This document shows positions 1 through 9,037 of a DNA stretch of 64,000 nt, one piece after another. Both the position numbers and the translations under genes were made by a program. Where the stretch lies: positions 5,284-69,283 of the forward strand of contig DATFYM010000241.1 in assembly GCA_035315065.1 (NCBI GenBank), read 5' to 3'. How positions within the stretch are numbered: the first letter of the stretch is position 1; each line of letters starts with the position of its first letter. The notes under the pieces are model-generated. The model was given only the letters and a program-made list of their open reading frames with translations. It was not told where the DNA came from and made no database searches. The stretch comes from DATFYM01 sp035315065 (lineage in GTDB: Bacteria; Acidobacteriota; Terriglobia; UBA7540).

Positions 1-1047
1 ATCATGGAGCGGCTGATGGAAAAACTGTGGGCGCAGATCGGCGTGAAGGTGGAGCGGCCGTTCCCGCGCCTCGCTTACGACTTGGCCATGGAACGCTACG
101 GGTCGGACAAGCCGCACACCGGCTTCAGGCTGGAATGGAAGCGCGTGGGCCTGCCGGACGGTGCCCGAGGGAAAGTGCACGTGGGCGAGCCGATTAAAGT
201 GCTGCGCGTTCCCGGCCAGGAAGCGATGTCGCGCGGCCAGCTTGATAAGCTCCAGGACGTGGCAGAAGGCGCGGGCGGAGATTGGTTTTCGTACATCAAG
301 ATTGGAAACACGGAACTGCACTCACCCTTGGGCAAGGTGGTTGGCGAAGAGGCCCTGAGAGCACTCGCCATTGCGGCGGAAGGCGAGCCCGGCGACCTCG
401 TCCTGCTGCTCGGGTCGAAAGCCGGCGGCGCATCCCCGGCGGCGTTGACGACGCTCGACAGCGCCTCAGGAGAAATCCGCCTGGAGTTGGGCCGGCGGCT
501 TGGCCTCATCAAGTCGGGCGCATTGAGTTTCCTCTGGGTGGTCGATTTCCCTATGTTCGAATTCGATCCCGAAGGGAACCGCTGGTCGCCCATGCACCAT
601 CCGTTCACGTCGCCGCGCGAGGAGGACTACGAGAAACTCGAGTCCGACCCGGGCAGCGTGAAGGCGCGCGCCTACGACCTGGTGCTGAACGGCTGGGAGA
701 TCGGTGGCGGGTCCACCCGTATCCACCGTCACGACATCCAGGAGCGCGTATTCGGTCTGATCGGCCTCACGCCAGAGAAGGCACGAGAGCGCTTCGGCTT
801 TTTCCTGGACGCCCTCGAGTGCGGCACGCCGCCCCATGGCGGCATCGCTCTCGGCTACGATCGGATCATTATGCTGATGTGCGGCGAGTCCAACATCCGC
901 GAGGTGATTCCATTCCCCAAAACGGCTAGCGCCGTCGACCTGATGTGCGACGCGCCCGCCACGGTGGAACAAGAGCAACTTGACGAACTGGGACTGCGTA
1001 TTGCGACGACACCGAGTGAAGAGCCAAGGGTAAAGGGTAAAGGGTAA
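1..1047 (+). CDS. aspS: Aspartyl-tRNA synthetase, C-terminal part (5' end outside window)
   Basis: Class II aminoacyl-tRNA synthetase that charges tRNA-Asp (or tRNA-Asp and tRNA-Asn) in the cytoplasm. The frame is open from base 1, so the N-terminal anticodon-binding domain and motif 1 lie upstream. What remains shows the bacterial GAD insertion domain (first half), the WEIGGGSTRIH segment, and class II motif 3 (GIALGYDRIIMLMCGESNIR) close to the end, followed by the family's IPFPK segment. The last codons (GVKGKG, then TAA) are not part of the enzyme family: they are read from a GGGTAAA heptamer array that runs through the stop codon. Identification is secure; only the extent is partial. Confidence 0.97.
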   Translation: MMERLMEKLWAQIGVKVERPFPRLAYDLAMERYGSDKPHTGFRLEWKRVGLPDGARGKVHVGEPIKVLRVPGQEAMSRGQLDKLQDVAEGAGGDWFSYIKIGNTELHSPLGKVVGEEALRALAIAAEGEPGDLVLLLGSKAGGASPAALTTLDSASGEIRLELGRRLGLIKSGALSFLWVVDFPMFEFDPEGNRWSPMHHPFTSPREEDYEKLESDPGSVKARAYDLVLNGWEIGGGSTRIHRHDIQERVFGLIGLTPEKARERFGFFLDALECGTPPHGGIALGYDRIIMLMCGESNIREVIPFPKTASAVDLMCDAPATVEQEQLDELGLRIATTPSEEPRVKGKG

Positions 1048-1055
1048 AGGGTGAA
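1027..1055. repeat. GGGTAAA heptamer array, left arm
   Basis: About four tandem GGGTAAA units overlap the aspS stop codon. A 23-nt stretch (1033-1055) is exactly the reverse complement of 1624-1646, so the two arrays form an inverted pair with the DUF4288 gene in the loop. Confidence 0.9.
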
Positions 1056-1111
1056 GACAGACCTCAAACGTGGAGTCGGGTGGGTTGGCCGGCGTGGGAA
1101 GGCAGGCTTCT

Positions 1112-1582
1112 ATGGGGTATGTACCCGAAGACGCAAAGTGGTACCTGGCCGAGATTGTGGAACAGATTACCGTAGCGGGTGATCCGAGAAATGTTGTGCA
1201 TACTAATCTCGTACTCATCCGAGCAAACTCGCCGGACGAGGCTTACGACAAGTCGCTTTCCTTCGGGAAGCGGGGTGAAACATCGTACGAAAACCCTGCC
1301 GGCAAGCGCGTCGACATCGTCTTCCGAGGACTGCACGACCTGAATGTAATCCACGATGAACTAGAAGACGGCGCCGAACTCTGCTTTAACCGACAGATCG
1401 GGATGAGCGAAGACGACCTTCTTAGATGGACTAAACCAAAGGAGTCACTCGGCGTGTTCGCACCAATTGCGAGGTGGAGCGGTCCCGATTACGCCGCGGC
1501 CTATGTGATAAGAGAGTTGTATGAACGATTCCCGCATTTGCGCGGCACACGTCCGGCGTGGGGAGTCGATAAAGTTGAATGA
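1112..1582 (+). CDS. DUF4288 domain protein
   Basis: A 156-residue cytoplasmic protein of unknown function. The first two thirds (KWYLAEIVEQITV, RNVVHTNLVLIRA, SPDEAYDKSLSFG, then GLHDLNVIHDELEDGAEL) match my memory of the DUF4288 family, whose members are small single-domain proteins. No signal peptide or membrane segment is visible. An in-frame GTG at 1070 would add 14 residues, but ATG 1112 is preferred because a purine-rich GGAAGG lies about 10 nt upstream and the conserved part begins directly after it. The gene is bracketed by inverted GGGTAAA arrays and has no clear operon partner. Confidence 0.75.
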   Translation: MGYVPEDAKWYLAEIVEQITVAGDPRNVVHTNLVLIRANSPDEAYDKSLSFGKRGETSYENPAGKRVDIVFRGLHDLNVIHDELEDGAELCFNRQIGMSEDDLLRWTKPKESLGVFAPIARWSGPDYAAAYVIRELYERFPHLRGTRPAWGVDKVE

Positions 1583-1623
1583 GCGAGTCCGTGACTTCGC
1601 ATGATTTGCGTAAGACTTCTTGA

Positions 1624-1652
1624 TTCACCCTTTACCCTTTACCCTTTTCCCC
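1624..1652. repeat. GGGTAAA heptamer array, right arm (inverted)
   Basis: The reverse-complement array (CCCTTTA units) answers the array at 1027-1055. It lies about 40 bp after the DUF4288 stop codon. Confidence 0.9.
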
Positions 1653-1784
1653 CTTCGTGCCTCACAACTTCAGCGTATACTGATTTGACCGAGAAACCCG
1701 GGCAGGCTCGCGTTTCTCGATGCGGTCACCGGAGGCAAGCGGCCGACGAGGCTAAGAGTGTGAACAAGAATTGGGGATTCCACT

Positions 1785-2345
1785 ATGTTTCGAGCGCAGA
1801 CTTGGGATAACGCCATTCAGTTGATCGGGTGCAGCCTTCTGGCGGTCGCGGCGCTGCTGCCCGGTTCCTCGCTGCCTCTTATCGGGCAGCAACCCGGCCC
1901 GTCGGCCGGTTCCCCAGTTGGGAGTGAGGTTGAGACAGCGCGAAACGCAACCCATGTGCTGGGCCTCGAAAACGTCAAGCGCGGCGCCAAGGGCAAGTTG
2001 ACCATTGTAGGCAGTACTTTGCGATTTGAGGTGGGCACGTCCACGGCAGACGTGAGCATTCCGTCGATTCAGGACGTTTTCACCGGCCAGGAAAGCAGAC
2101 AATTGGTTGGCGGCAAGAAGAGTGTGGTGGCCGAGGTAGCCATGCCTTTCGAAAGCAACCGCCTCCTGAGTCTCGTCGGCAGCCAGAAAGTTGACGTCCT
2201 GACACTGGAGTATCAGGACTCGAATGGTGCGCTTCACGGAGTAGTCTTCACGCTCCCCAAGGGGCAGTCCCCGGCAGTGAAGCGCAGGCTTGTCGAACTG
2301 GGTGCGCACGTCAGTGTGGCGCCCGAAGCACCGGCAAAACCATAG
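1785..2345 (+). CDS. Small exported protein of unknown function
   Basis: A 186-residue protein. A hydrophobic segment at about residues 12-33 (LIGCSLLAVAALLPGSSLPL) looks like a signal peptide or N-terminal anchor. The rest is a soluble, beta-rich domain (KGKLTIVGSTLRFEVG, VVAEVAMPFESN, VDVLTLEYQDSNGALHGVVFTLP). The alternation of small strands ending in a potential helix near KRRLVELGAHV is reminiscent of PH-like folds, but this is only an impression. It precedes a second exported protein on the same strand 109 bp later, so the two may be co-transcribed. Function not recognised. Confidence 0.65.
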   Translation: MFRAQTWDNAIQLIGCSLLAVAALLPGSSLPLIGQQPGPSAGSPVGSEVETARNATHVLGLENVKRGAKGKLTIVGSTLRFEVGTSTADVSIPSIQDVFTGQESRQLVGGKKSVVAEVAMPFESNRLLSLVGSQKVDVLTLEYQDSNGALHGVVFTLPKGQSPAVKRRLVELGAHVSVAPEAPAKP

Positions 2346-2454
2346 CCGCAGGCTGAAAGGGAGAACCCTTTTGCGACCGAAGACACCGAGCTTCAGCCCT
2401 GCGCAACGATGACAGTTTGCGGTTTTTTGGTGCGCCCTGACAGGAGAAGAAGCC

Positions 2455-2985
2455 ATGAAACGGAAGCCGTTGTCTCAATCGTTGTGGCGTGCTGGGTTGC
2501 TGCTGGGCGCCGGCGCCTGTCTCGCAAGCGGGGCCCGTCTGCCGGCTCAAACCGCTTCCGGGCAAGCCACCGGCGGGAAGATCGCCGCCTCCGCCATTCA
2601 GATCGACTGGGTTCAGGCCGACGAAACGGCTTTGCCGCCGGAGTTTCGTGTGGCGATCTACGAAAACCTCGTTGCTGAAGTGGGCAAAACGCATAGGTTC
2701 CAGCACGTGTATCGCAGTGGGGACAGCACGGCGGCTGGTGTGCCGGATCTCTTGATCTTGCACACGCGCGTGATGGGTTTCAAACAGGGCAGCGAAAAAG
2801 AGCGTGAGGTGACAACGGTCGCCGGGTCGACCCACATCAAGACCAGCGTACAAGTGGTCACCCGCGACGGCCGCACGGTGCTCGACCGCGAGGTCGAAGG
2901 CAAAGTGCGGTTCATTGGTGAAAACCTCAACGCCACGAGGGACTTCGCCAAGAAGGTCGCCCAGATGATCAGGCTGACCCTCTAA
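2455..2985 (+). CDS. Exported protein of unknown function (DUF4410-like)
   Basis: A 176-residue protein with an N-terminal signal peptide (MKRKPLSQSLWRAGLLLGAG, likely cleaved near LPAQ). The ATG is preceded by AGGAGAAG at good spacing. The mature part runs from WVQADETALPPEFR to DFAKKVAQMIRLTL and contains a segment like those of envelope proteins that bundle reporter-like domains (VQVVTRDGRTVLDREVEGKVRF). The arrangement recalls DUF4410-type proteins, but I cannot confirm it. It follows another small exported protein and converges with rnr across a 91-bp gap. Confidence 0.65.
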   Translation: MKRKPLSQSLWRAGLLLGAGACLASGARLPAQTASGQATGGKIAASAIQIDWVQADETALPPEFRVAIYENLVAEVGKTHRFQHVYRSGDSTAAGVPDLLILHTRVMGFKQGSEKEREVTTVAGSTHIKTSVQVVTRDGRTVLDREVEGKVRFIGENLNATRDFAKKVAQMIRLTL

Positions 2986-3076
2986 GCCTGACAGTTTTCC
3001 GAGGCCGCGTCCCGCCAGTTGTCATCGACGTGATCGCGCCGGGCGCTTCTGCCTTCCGAGGCGGCAAGGACATGGC

Positions 3077-5611
3077 TTATTCCGGCAAAGTGAACAGCAG
3101 CTTGTTGCCGTCGCGATCGATGCGATCAAGGCATACCTTCACGCGCTCGCCCAGGTGATAAGCGCGTCGGGGATGCTGGCCGACGATGGCCCGCATTTTC
3201 TCGCGGTAGACATATCGATCGTCCGCGAGGCTCTCCATGGGTACGAAGCCTTCCACGAACAGGTCCGTCAGCTCAACGTAGAGTCCGTGCTTGGTAAGGC
3301 TGATGATGAGCGCGTCGAACTCGTCGCCCAGCCGCTGCGCCATGAACGAAACCTTTTTCCACTCCATCAACTCGCGCTCGGCATCGGCCGCGCGCCGCTC
3401 GGCTTCGGAAGTTTCGAAGCCCAGGGCCTGAAGCTCGCGAGGGTCCACGAAGGCCCCGCCCGGAAGGCCGGCGTCGAGTGCCCGGCCCCGGCCCAGCGCG
3501 GCCTTGAGAATCCGATGCACGATCAGGTCGGGGTAGCGGCGGATCGGCGATGTGAAGTGGGTGTAGGTGGGCGAAGCCAGGGCGAAGTGGCCAACGTTCT
3601 CCTCGCGGTAGCAGGCCTGCTTGAGCGAGCGCAGCATGAGGTAGGAGAGAATGCGCTCCTCGGGCTTGCCGGCGATGCGCTGGGTCAACCGCTGGTAGTT
3701 CCGCGAGGTTATCTTGAAATCTCCGGCGTTTGCGGACTCCTGAAACCGCGGGTAGCGCTCGCGCTCATCGCGCCGGTGGACGCGCACGCGATGGGCGGCG
3801 GGAAACTCGACGCCCAGCGAGTAGCCGAAGGTGGCAGCGATCTCTTCAAACTCGATCACCTTCTTCGGGTCCGGCCGCTCGTGGATGCGGTAGAGGGCCG
3901 GCACACCCTGACGCTCGAGATAGGTGGCCACCGCTTCGTTCGCCACCAGCATGAACTCCTCGATGATGCGGTGGGCGATGTTGCGCTCGGAGCGCGCGAT
4001 GCCGATCATGCGCCCGAACTCGTCAAACTCGATCTCGGGCTCAGGCAGATCGAAATCGATGGAGCCCCGCGCGTCGCGCTGCTGGTTGAGCAGCCGTGCC
4101 AACTCTTCCATCAGCTTGAAATTCTCAACCAGAGCGCGGTAGCGCTGGCGCGCCGCCTCGTCGCCCTTCAGCACCGCGTTCACCGCCGTATAGGTCATGC
4201 GCTCGGCGCTGCGGATGATGCCAGGCACAAGCTCGGATTCGACCACCCGCCCGGCAGAATCGACCTCCATCAAGGCCGACATGGTGAGCCGCTCGACGTG
4301 CGGATTCAGACTACAGATGCCGTACGAAAGCTCCAGCGGCAGCATGGGCACGGCGCGGTCCGGGAAGTAAACGGATGTGCCGCGCAGCCGCGCTTCGCGA
4401 TCGAGCGCCATCCCCGGACGGACGTAGTGCGCCACGTCGGCAATGTGGACTTGGAGCAGATAGTTGCCGCCGAGCAGCCGCTCCACGTAGACCGCATCGT
4501 CAAAGTCCTTGGCCGACTCACCGTCGATAGTGACGATGGGAAGGGCGCGAAAATCGCGGCGGCCTTCGCGCGCCGGCTCGGGGATGAACTGCGGCGTCTC
4601 CTCTGCCTCGGCCAGCACCTCGGGCGGAAAACGATGGGGCAGGTGAAACTTGCGAATCACGATCTCCACGTCGACGCCGAAGTCGTCGCGCCGGCCCAGA
4701 ACTTCGGCGACGCGACCCAGCGGCGGCGCGCCAGGCCGCGGAAAGTCCGTGATCTCGACATCGACAATCATGCCGTCCAGTTCGCGGACGTCTCTGGCCT
4801 GGGAGCGCGGGCGTCCCGCCCGCTCTTCCGATTGACGATTGACGATTGACGATTGACGATTTGAAGAAACGCCCTCGCTTGCCGTCGGTCTTGCAATCGT
4901 CAATCGGCGATCAGCAGTCGGCAATGGAAGAGCGGGCGAGACGCCCGCGCTACTAGCGCTCTTGGACTCGCCACCGAACTGACGGTTACGATCCGCTGAA
5001 GCTTGGGCGGGCCACTCCTGGCCGCGCGGAATCACGATCGCGTGCGGAATCCGATGGTCGAAAGGCGCCACGGTGTTGGCACGTTCGCCGCAACGAAACT
5101 CGCCCACCAGCGTCTTCTGCGCCCGATCGATCACGCGAAGAATGTGGCCCTCGATCCGGCCATCGGCTTTCGCGCGCAGCACTCGCACTTCAACGCGGTC
5201 GCCATGCAGCGCCGAACCCATGCCGCCAGGAGGAATGAAAATATCCGGCATCGTTCCGGCGTCGCGATCCGGCACCACGAAGCCGTAGCCGTCGCGGTGG
5301 CCGATCAGCCTTCCGGTCACGGCATTTCGTGCCGGGTCGCGAGGCGGTTGAGCGCCGTGAGGCACGCGTGCCGGCCGCGCGGCATGGTCGCGCGTGTTCG
5401 CATGGAGGTCCCGCGAGGCCAGCGTGAAATGGCCTTTCTTCAAGGTGAGAATGCTGCGGTCGCGCGACAAGTCCTTCAGCGCGTGCTTCAACTCGCGGGC
5501 CTGACTGCTGCGCAGCCCCAGCTCCAGCACCAGTTCGCGGAGACGAAACGTTCGGGCGGGATCTTTCTCAAAGACCCGCAGAATCTCGGACGCAGATGGA
5601 AACTCGCGCAT
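3077..5611 (-). CDS. rnr: Ribonuclease R
   Basis: Processive 3'-to-5' exoribonuclease that degrades structured RNA in the cytoplasm. Domains in order: an N-terminal winged helix (about residues 5-60), a cold-shock domain (about 97-145, GHRDGYGFVVPDRD), a second OB domain, the RNB catalytic core with the acidic motif IDGESAKDFDDAVYV near residue 360, and a C-terminal S1 domain (about 755-844, GLYVELTDLFVEGFVP). At 844 residues it is longer than many homologues. Part of the excess is a low-complexity segment at residues 220-270, which is the translation of an inverted-repeat element at 4804-4951. The gene is divergent from folD. Confidence 0.96.
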   Translation of the reverse strand: MREFPSASEILRVFEKDPARTFRLRELVLELGLRSSQARELKHALKDLSRDRSILTLKKGHFTLASRDLHANTRDHAARPARVPHGAQPPRDPARNAVTGRLIGHRDGYGFVVPDRDAGTMPDIFIPPGGMGSALHGDRVEVRVLRAKADGRIEGHILRVIDRAQKTLVGEFRCGERANTVAPFDHRIPHAIVIPRGQEWPAQASADRNRQFGGESKSASSAGVSPALPLPTADRRLTIARPTASEGVSSNRQSSIVNRQSEERAGRPRSQARDVRELDGMIVDVEITDFPRPGAPPLGRVAEVLGRRDDFGVDVEIVIRKFHLPHRFPPEVLAEAEETPQFIPEPAREGRRDFRALPIVTIDGESAKDFDDAVYVERLLGGNYLLQVHIADVAHYVRPGMALDREARLRGTSVYFPDRAVPMLPLELSYGICSLNPHVERLTMSALMEVDSAGRVVESELVPGIIRSAERMTYTAVNAVLKGDEAARQRYRALVENFKLMEELARLLNQQRDARGSIDFDLPEPEIEFDEFGRMIGIARSERNIAHRIIEEFMLVANEAVATYLERQGVPALYRIHERPDPKKVIEFEEIAATFGYSLGVEFPAAHRVRVHRRDERERYPRFQESANAGDFKITSRNYQRLTQRIAGKPEERILSYLMLRSLKQACYREENVGHFALASPTYTHFTSPIRRYPDLIVHRILKAALGRGRALDAGLPGGAFVDPRELQALGFETSEAERRAADAERELMEWKKVSFMAQRLGDEFDALIISLTKHGLYVELTDLFVEGFVPMESLADDRYVYREKMRAIVGQHPRRAYHLGERVKVCLDRIDRDGNKLLFTLPE
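4804..4951. repeat. Composite palindromic element inserted in the rnr reading frame
   Basis: Outer arms 4804-4829 and 4926-4951 are reverse complements with one mismatch in 26 nt (core GCGGGCG). Inside them lies a GACGATT heptamer array (4829-4861) answered by an imperfect reverse array (about 4895-4925). The frame stays open through the whole element, adding Ser/Arg/Gln-rich sequence (RQSSIVNRQS) between the N-terminal OB domains and the RNB core of RNase R. Confidence 0.9.
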
Positions 5612-5626
5612 CTTCAGTTCTCAGAG

Positions 5627-5830
5627 GTGTGAAGAAATCGGAAGAACAAGAGAGTTTCTCGCCAAGGCGCAAAGGTTCGCAAAGCAAACAAAGAACTTCC
5701 TCTTTGCGACTCTTCGCTGCTCTGCGACTTTGCGAGAAACTTGTTATTTCTTCACAGCTTCTCAGTCTTCAGTTTTCAGTCTTCAGTATACGTCCTCAGC
5801 TTTCAGTGTTCCTGACTGAAAACTGAGAAC
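5627..5830. repeat. Two adjacent palindromic elements between rnr and folD
   Basis: The first (5627-5757) begins GTGTGAAGAAAT, ends ATTTCTTCAC, and has inner arms around TTTCTCGC / GCGAGAAA and GCAAAG-rich cores. The second (5761-5830) is a TCAGTTT-type heptamer array answered by ACTGAAAACTGAG. Together they fill most of the divergent promoter region. Confidence 0.8.
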
Positions 5831-5876
5831 TTGCCAGTGTGCTAGACTCGTCTGCTCGGGACCACCAGGGGGACGT

Positions 5877-6818
5877 TTGGCAGCGCGCATCCTCGACGGC
5901 AATAAAATTCGCGACGAGATCAAGGCCGAGTTGGCGCAGCGAATCGCCACGCTGAAAGCCGCTGGGATCACGCCCGGGCTCGCTGCCGTGTTGGTGGGCG
6001 ATAACCCAGCGTCGGAGATCTACGTCCGCAACAAGGTGAAGACCTGCGAATCGTTGGGCCTCTACAGCGAGAAGATCGAACTGCCGAAGGAGACCACCAC
6101 CGACCAACTCCTCAGCCTGGTGGCTGACCTCAACCGGCGCGACGAGATCGACGGCATCCTGATGCAGCTTCCGCTGCCGCCGCAAGTGGATGCGAAGCGC
6201 GTGGTGGAAGCCATCCGACCGGACAAGGACGTGGATGGATTCCACCCTATCAACATCGGCAAGCTGGTGAGCGGACGGCCGGGTCTGGCGCCGTGCACGC
6301 CGCTGGGCATCATTGAGATTTTGCACCGCAGCGGTATCGCCATCGAGGGTGCACGTGCCGTGGTGCTGGGGCGCAGCGGTACAGTAGGCAAGCCCGTGGC
6401 CATGATGCTGATCCATCGCCACGCCACCGTGACCATCTGCCATTCGAGGACACGCGACCTCGCAGCCGTGGCGCGTGAGGCGAATATTCTGGTTGCCGCC
6501 ATGGGTCGCGCAGCCCTGGTCACCGCCGATTTCATCAAACCGGGTGCCACCGTCATCGACGTCGGCATCAACCGGCTGACCTCGCCCGACGAGATTCGCC
6601 GTATTTTTCACGATCCGACTGCACCACTCGCCCAGCTTGAATCCAAGGGATCGGCGCTGGTGGGCGACGTGCAGCCCGAGGACGTGCGCGAGAAAGCAGG
6701 AGCTTTCACGCCGGTGCCAGGCGGCGTCGGCCCGCTTACCATCGCCATGCTCATGTCGAATACGGTTGCGGCGGCGCAGATGCGAAGAACAGTGACAAGT
6801 GACGAGCAAGGACAGTGA
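5877..6818 (+). CDS. folD: Methylenetetrahydrofolate dehydrogenase / cyclohydrolase
   Basis: Bifunctional one-carbon enzyme that interconverts 5,10-methylene- and 10-formyl-tetrahydrofolate in the cytoplasm. The 313 residues include the catalytic-lysine segment SEIYVRNKVKTCESLG, DGILMQLPLP, the dinucleotide-binding GRSGTVGKPVAMML, and the signature PGGVGPLTIAML near the C-terminus. Translation appears to start at TTG 5877 (AGGGGGA about 5 nt upstream), because MAARILDG aligns with normal FolD N-termini and no ATG is suitably placed. The last residues (TVTSDEQGQ) and the stop come from a GTGACRA heptamer array rather than from the family sequence. Confidence 0.96.
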   Translation: MAARILDGNKIRDEIKAELAQRIATLKAAGITPGLAAVLVGDNPASEIYVRNKVKTCESLGLYSEKIELPKETTTDQLLSLVADLNRRDEIDGILMQLPLPPQVDAKRVVEAIRPDKDVDGFHPINIGKLVSGRPGLAPCTPLGIIEILHRSGIAIEGARAVVLGRSGTVGKPVAMMLIHRHATVTICHSRTRDLAAVAREANILVAAMGRAALVTADFIKPGATVIDVGINRLTSPDEIRRIFHDPTAPLAQLESKGSALVGDVQPEDVREKAGAFTPVPGGVGPLTIAMLMSNTVAAAQMRRTVTSDEQGQ

Positions 6819-6935
6819 CGAGTGACAAGTGACGAGCAAGAAGAAATGAGGAACGCCGCTTTTCGATTCATCGCTACGATTCGATAGCCCTTCTTTCTTG
6901 CTAGTCACTCGTCACTGGTCACTCGTCACTGCTCT
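6789..6935. repeat. GTGACRA heptamer inverted arrays between folD and coaE
   Basis: The left array (6789-6840; AGTGACA, AGTGACG units) starts inside folD and spans its stop. The right array (about 6893-6935; GTCACTC, GTCACTG units) is the reverse complement. The loop is about 50 bp. Confidence 0.88.
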
Positions 6936-6957
6936 CCGCATCGCTCGTCATTTCTTT

Positions 6958-7566
6958 ATGGCTTCTTACTTCGGCCTCACGGGCGGCGTGGCTTCCGGCA
7001 AGAGCACGGCGGCACGTATGTTCGAGGTGCTCGGCGCGAGGATTATCGACGCTGACCGCATGGGCCATGAGTGTCTCCATGCGACCGCGCCTACCTATCC
7101 TGACATTGTCAAGACTTTCGGCAACGCCATCCTCGATGCCTCCGGAGCCATCGACCGTCGCCAACTAGGCGCCATGGTCTTTGCCGACCCGGAGAAGTTG
7201 CGCCAGCTTAACGCCATCGTCCATCCGCACATCATCGCTCGCGTCGACGAATTGGCGAGCCGCTATCAGGCCGAGAGCCCTGGGGCCGTGATCGTGGTGG
7301 ATGCTGCCCTCATCTTCGAGGCCGGCATCGGCGGGCACTTTGCCAAGATCGTGGTGGCGTGGTGCCGCCCGGAGCAGCAAGTGGAGCGGCTCATGGCCAA
7401 GACCGGACTCTCGCGAGCCGAGGCCGAGCAGCGTATCGCGTCGCAGTTGCCGGCGGATGAAAAGCGTCGCCGCGCCGATTACGTTATCAACTGCTCGGGC
7501 AGCCTGGAGCAGACGCGGGCGCAGGTGGAAGCGGTTTATGCGGAACTCAAGGGGCTGGTTGTCTAA
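6958..7566 (+). CDS. coaE: Dephospho-CoA kinase
   Basis: Last step of coenzyme A synthesis: ATP-dependent 3'-phosphorylation of dephospho-CoA. The 202 residues have the P-loop GLTGGVASGKST at the N-terminus, the DADRMGHE segment typical of the family, a lid region (RPEQQVERLMAKTGLSRAEAEQRI) and the C-terminal ADYVINCSGSLEQ. ATG 6958 is chosen because the upstream open frame (from 6898) is only the translated right arm of the heptamer array. It sits 140 bp after folD on the same strand and converges with the flavodoxin-like gene. Confidence 0.95.
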   Translation: MASYFGLTGGVASGKSTAARMFEVLGARIIDADRMGHECLHATAPTYPDIVKTFGNAILDASGAIDRRQLGAMVFADPEKLRQLNAIVHPHIIARVDELASRYQAESPGAVIVVDAALIFEAGIGGHFAKIVVAWCRPEQQVERLMAKTGLSRAEAEQRIASQLPADEKRRRADYVINCSGSLEQTRAQVEAVYAELKGLVV

Positions 7567-7630
7567 CGTGCAAAAGTCTCGCTCCGATTCATGCGGCGCA
7601 ACGCCGAAAGTCGAGAGACTTCTCCTGCTC

Positions 7631-9019
7631 CTAGGCGGCGTAAGGCCTGGCCAGCAACTGCTCTTTGCTGACGCCATTCTCCGCTGCCATCTGTTCAAAA
7701 CCGCTGGCGCCGAATTTGACGAACATCGTGCGCCAGACGGCGAAGGGCACCACCGGCATCGGGTTCCTCGCCATCATCGTCACTGCCGAGCCGGGCACCG
7801 AGTGTCCTTCGGCCAGGGCTGCGGCTGTCATATCCAAGGCCCGGATCACATGCGTGATGGGCGGACCCGATCGATGCGGATCGGTAAGGGGTCGACCACT
7901 GCTGATGGATTCTCCGCCCCCCAAAGCCAGACCGCCAGCCCATGAGATGCCGCTCCGAATAGCAAATTGATGGCAGATGGCCAAAGCGACCGCATTCTGG
8001 TACGCCTCGGGAAAGCCATTGTTCACTACCGCCACCAACCGCTGGGGGAGCAGGTGGGGGAGCCCACGGCGGCGGGTCGCGATCAGGTCAAGAGCCTTGG
8101 TCACGAGGAAAGGCAGCGCATCGACGTACAGAGGAAAGGCCAGGACGATCAAGTCCGCGCGGTCGGTTGCGGAAAGCAACTCGGCCTGCCCATCTTGCCG
8201 GAGAAGGCTGGCCCTGAGCGTCAGCGACTCCGTCTCCCACCCACTTCCCTTAAGGCGCTCCAAGAGGTAACTCCCCAAAACCCCTGATGTGCTGGGAGTC
8301 CCGCCCACCGGCATTGAGCCCATGGTGGGCCGGGTCTTCGGGCTGCCCACAATCAGCAAAGCCCGTCGCGTGCCTCCCCGGAGGTCAATGGGGGACGCGT
8401 CGGGCGCCGGCATCAGAGTCGTCACTGCTTCGCCAAAGGGCATGGCGTCCGACCGCGAAAGCAGCGCCTGGAAACGCTGGCCAAGGGTAGCGAGATCATC
8501 TTCGCTGTCGATGACTTCCACCGCATAGCTCGCCGGATGCATGTTGATCGCGTTGCGCCCGGCGAGGACTCGGAAGATGCGGGCCTCTTCCTCATTGGGG
8601 TGGCGCTGGACGCCAACCACCACGAGACGGGGAACGCGGGCATAGCGAGGCGGATGGTGAATCTCGCCGTGGATCACCTCGAAGTACGGAACCGTGAGCT
8701 GGATGAATCGGTCGACGGCCCTCTTCAGCTCCGGCGAATAACCCCCGAAGGTAACGGGAGTGAAGAAGACCGTCGTATCGCTTTGGGCGACTGCCTTGGC
8801 GATCTCACGACCGGCGTCGGCCTCTTTGCAAATGCCCGGCGTTTCCACCCAGCAGCCAAAACAACCGAGACAATGGGCGATCTTCATCTGTCGCAGCGTG
8901 AAGGTCTGGATCTCAGCGCCGCTGCCTTTGAGAACGTCGCTTAGCACGCCGAGAATCGCTGGCCTGTTCTCGTCACCAGCCTGCGTCCCATCCAGAATAA
9001 CCACTTTTTTGTCGGCCAT
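7631..9019 (-). CDS. Tandem two-domain flavodoxin-like NAD(P)H-dependent oxidoreductase
   Basis: A 462-residue cytoplasmic protein with two flavodoxin-fold halves. The first (residues 1-160) shows VVILDGTQAGDENRPAILG, a CLGCFGCW cysteine cluster and a PVTFGGYSPELKRAVDR flavin-binding loop, as in NADPH-dependent FMN reductases of the iron-sulfur flavoprotein type. The second (about 219-400) repeats the plan with ALLIVGSPKTRP and FPLYVDALPFLVTKALDL. AGGGAGA precedes the ATG at good spacing. Substrate unknown. The cysteine cluster (CxxCxxC) could bind a metal or cluster in the first half only. Confidence 0.8.
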   Translation of the reverse strand: MADKKVVILDGTQAGDENRPAILGVLSDVLKGSGAEIQTFTLRQMKIAHCLGCFGCWVETPGICKEADAGREIAKAVAQSDTTVFFTPVTFGGYSPELKRAVDRFIQLTVPYFEVIHGEIHHPPRYARVPRLVVVGVQRHPNEEEARIFRVLAGRNAINMHPASYAVEVIDSEDDLATLGQRFQALLSRSDAMPFGEAVTTLMPAPDASPIDLRGGTRRALLIVGSPKTRPTMGSMPVGGTPSTSGVLGSYLLERLKGSGWETESLTLRASLLRQDGQAELLSATDRADLIVLAFPLYVDALPFLVTKALDLIATRRRGLPHLLPQRLVAVVNNGFPEAYQNAVALAICHQFAIRSGISWAGGLALGGGESISSGRPLTDPHRSGPPITHVIRALDMTAAALAEGHSVPGSAVTMMARNPMPVVPFAVWRTMFVKFGASGFEQMAAENGVSKEQLLARPYAA

Positions 9020-9037
9020 AGGATCTCCCTCTTAGAA

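Noticed and set aside
3155..4849. A 564-codon open frame opposite rnr
   Set aside because: It is the antisense shadow of a high-GC gene; its composition is His/Arg/Val-rich and no domain is seen, whereas the minus strand encodes complete RNase R.
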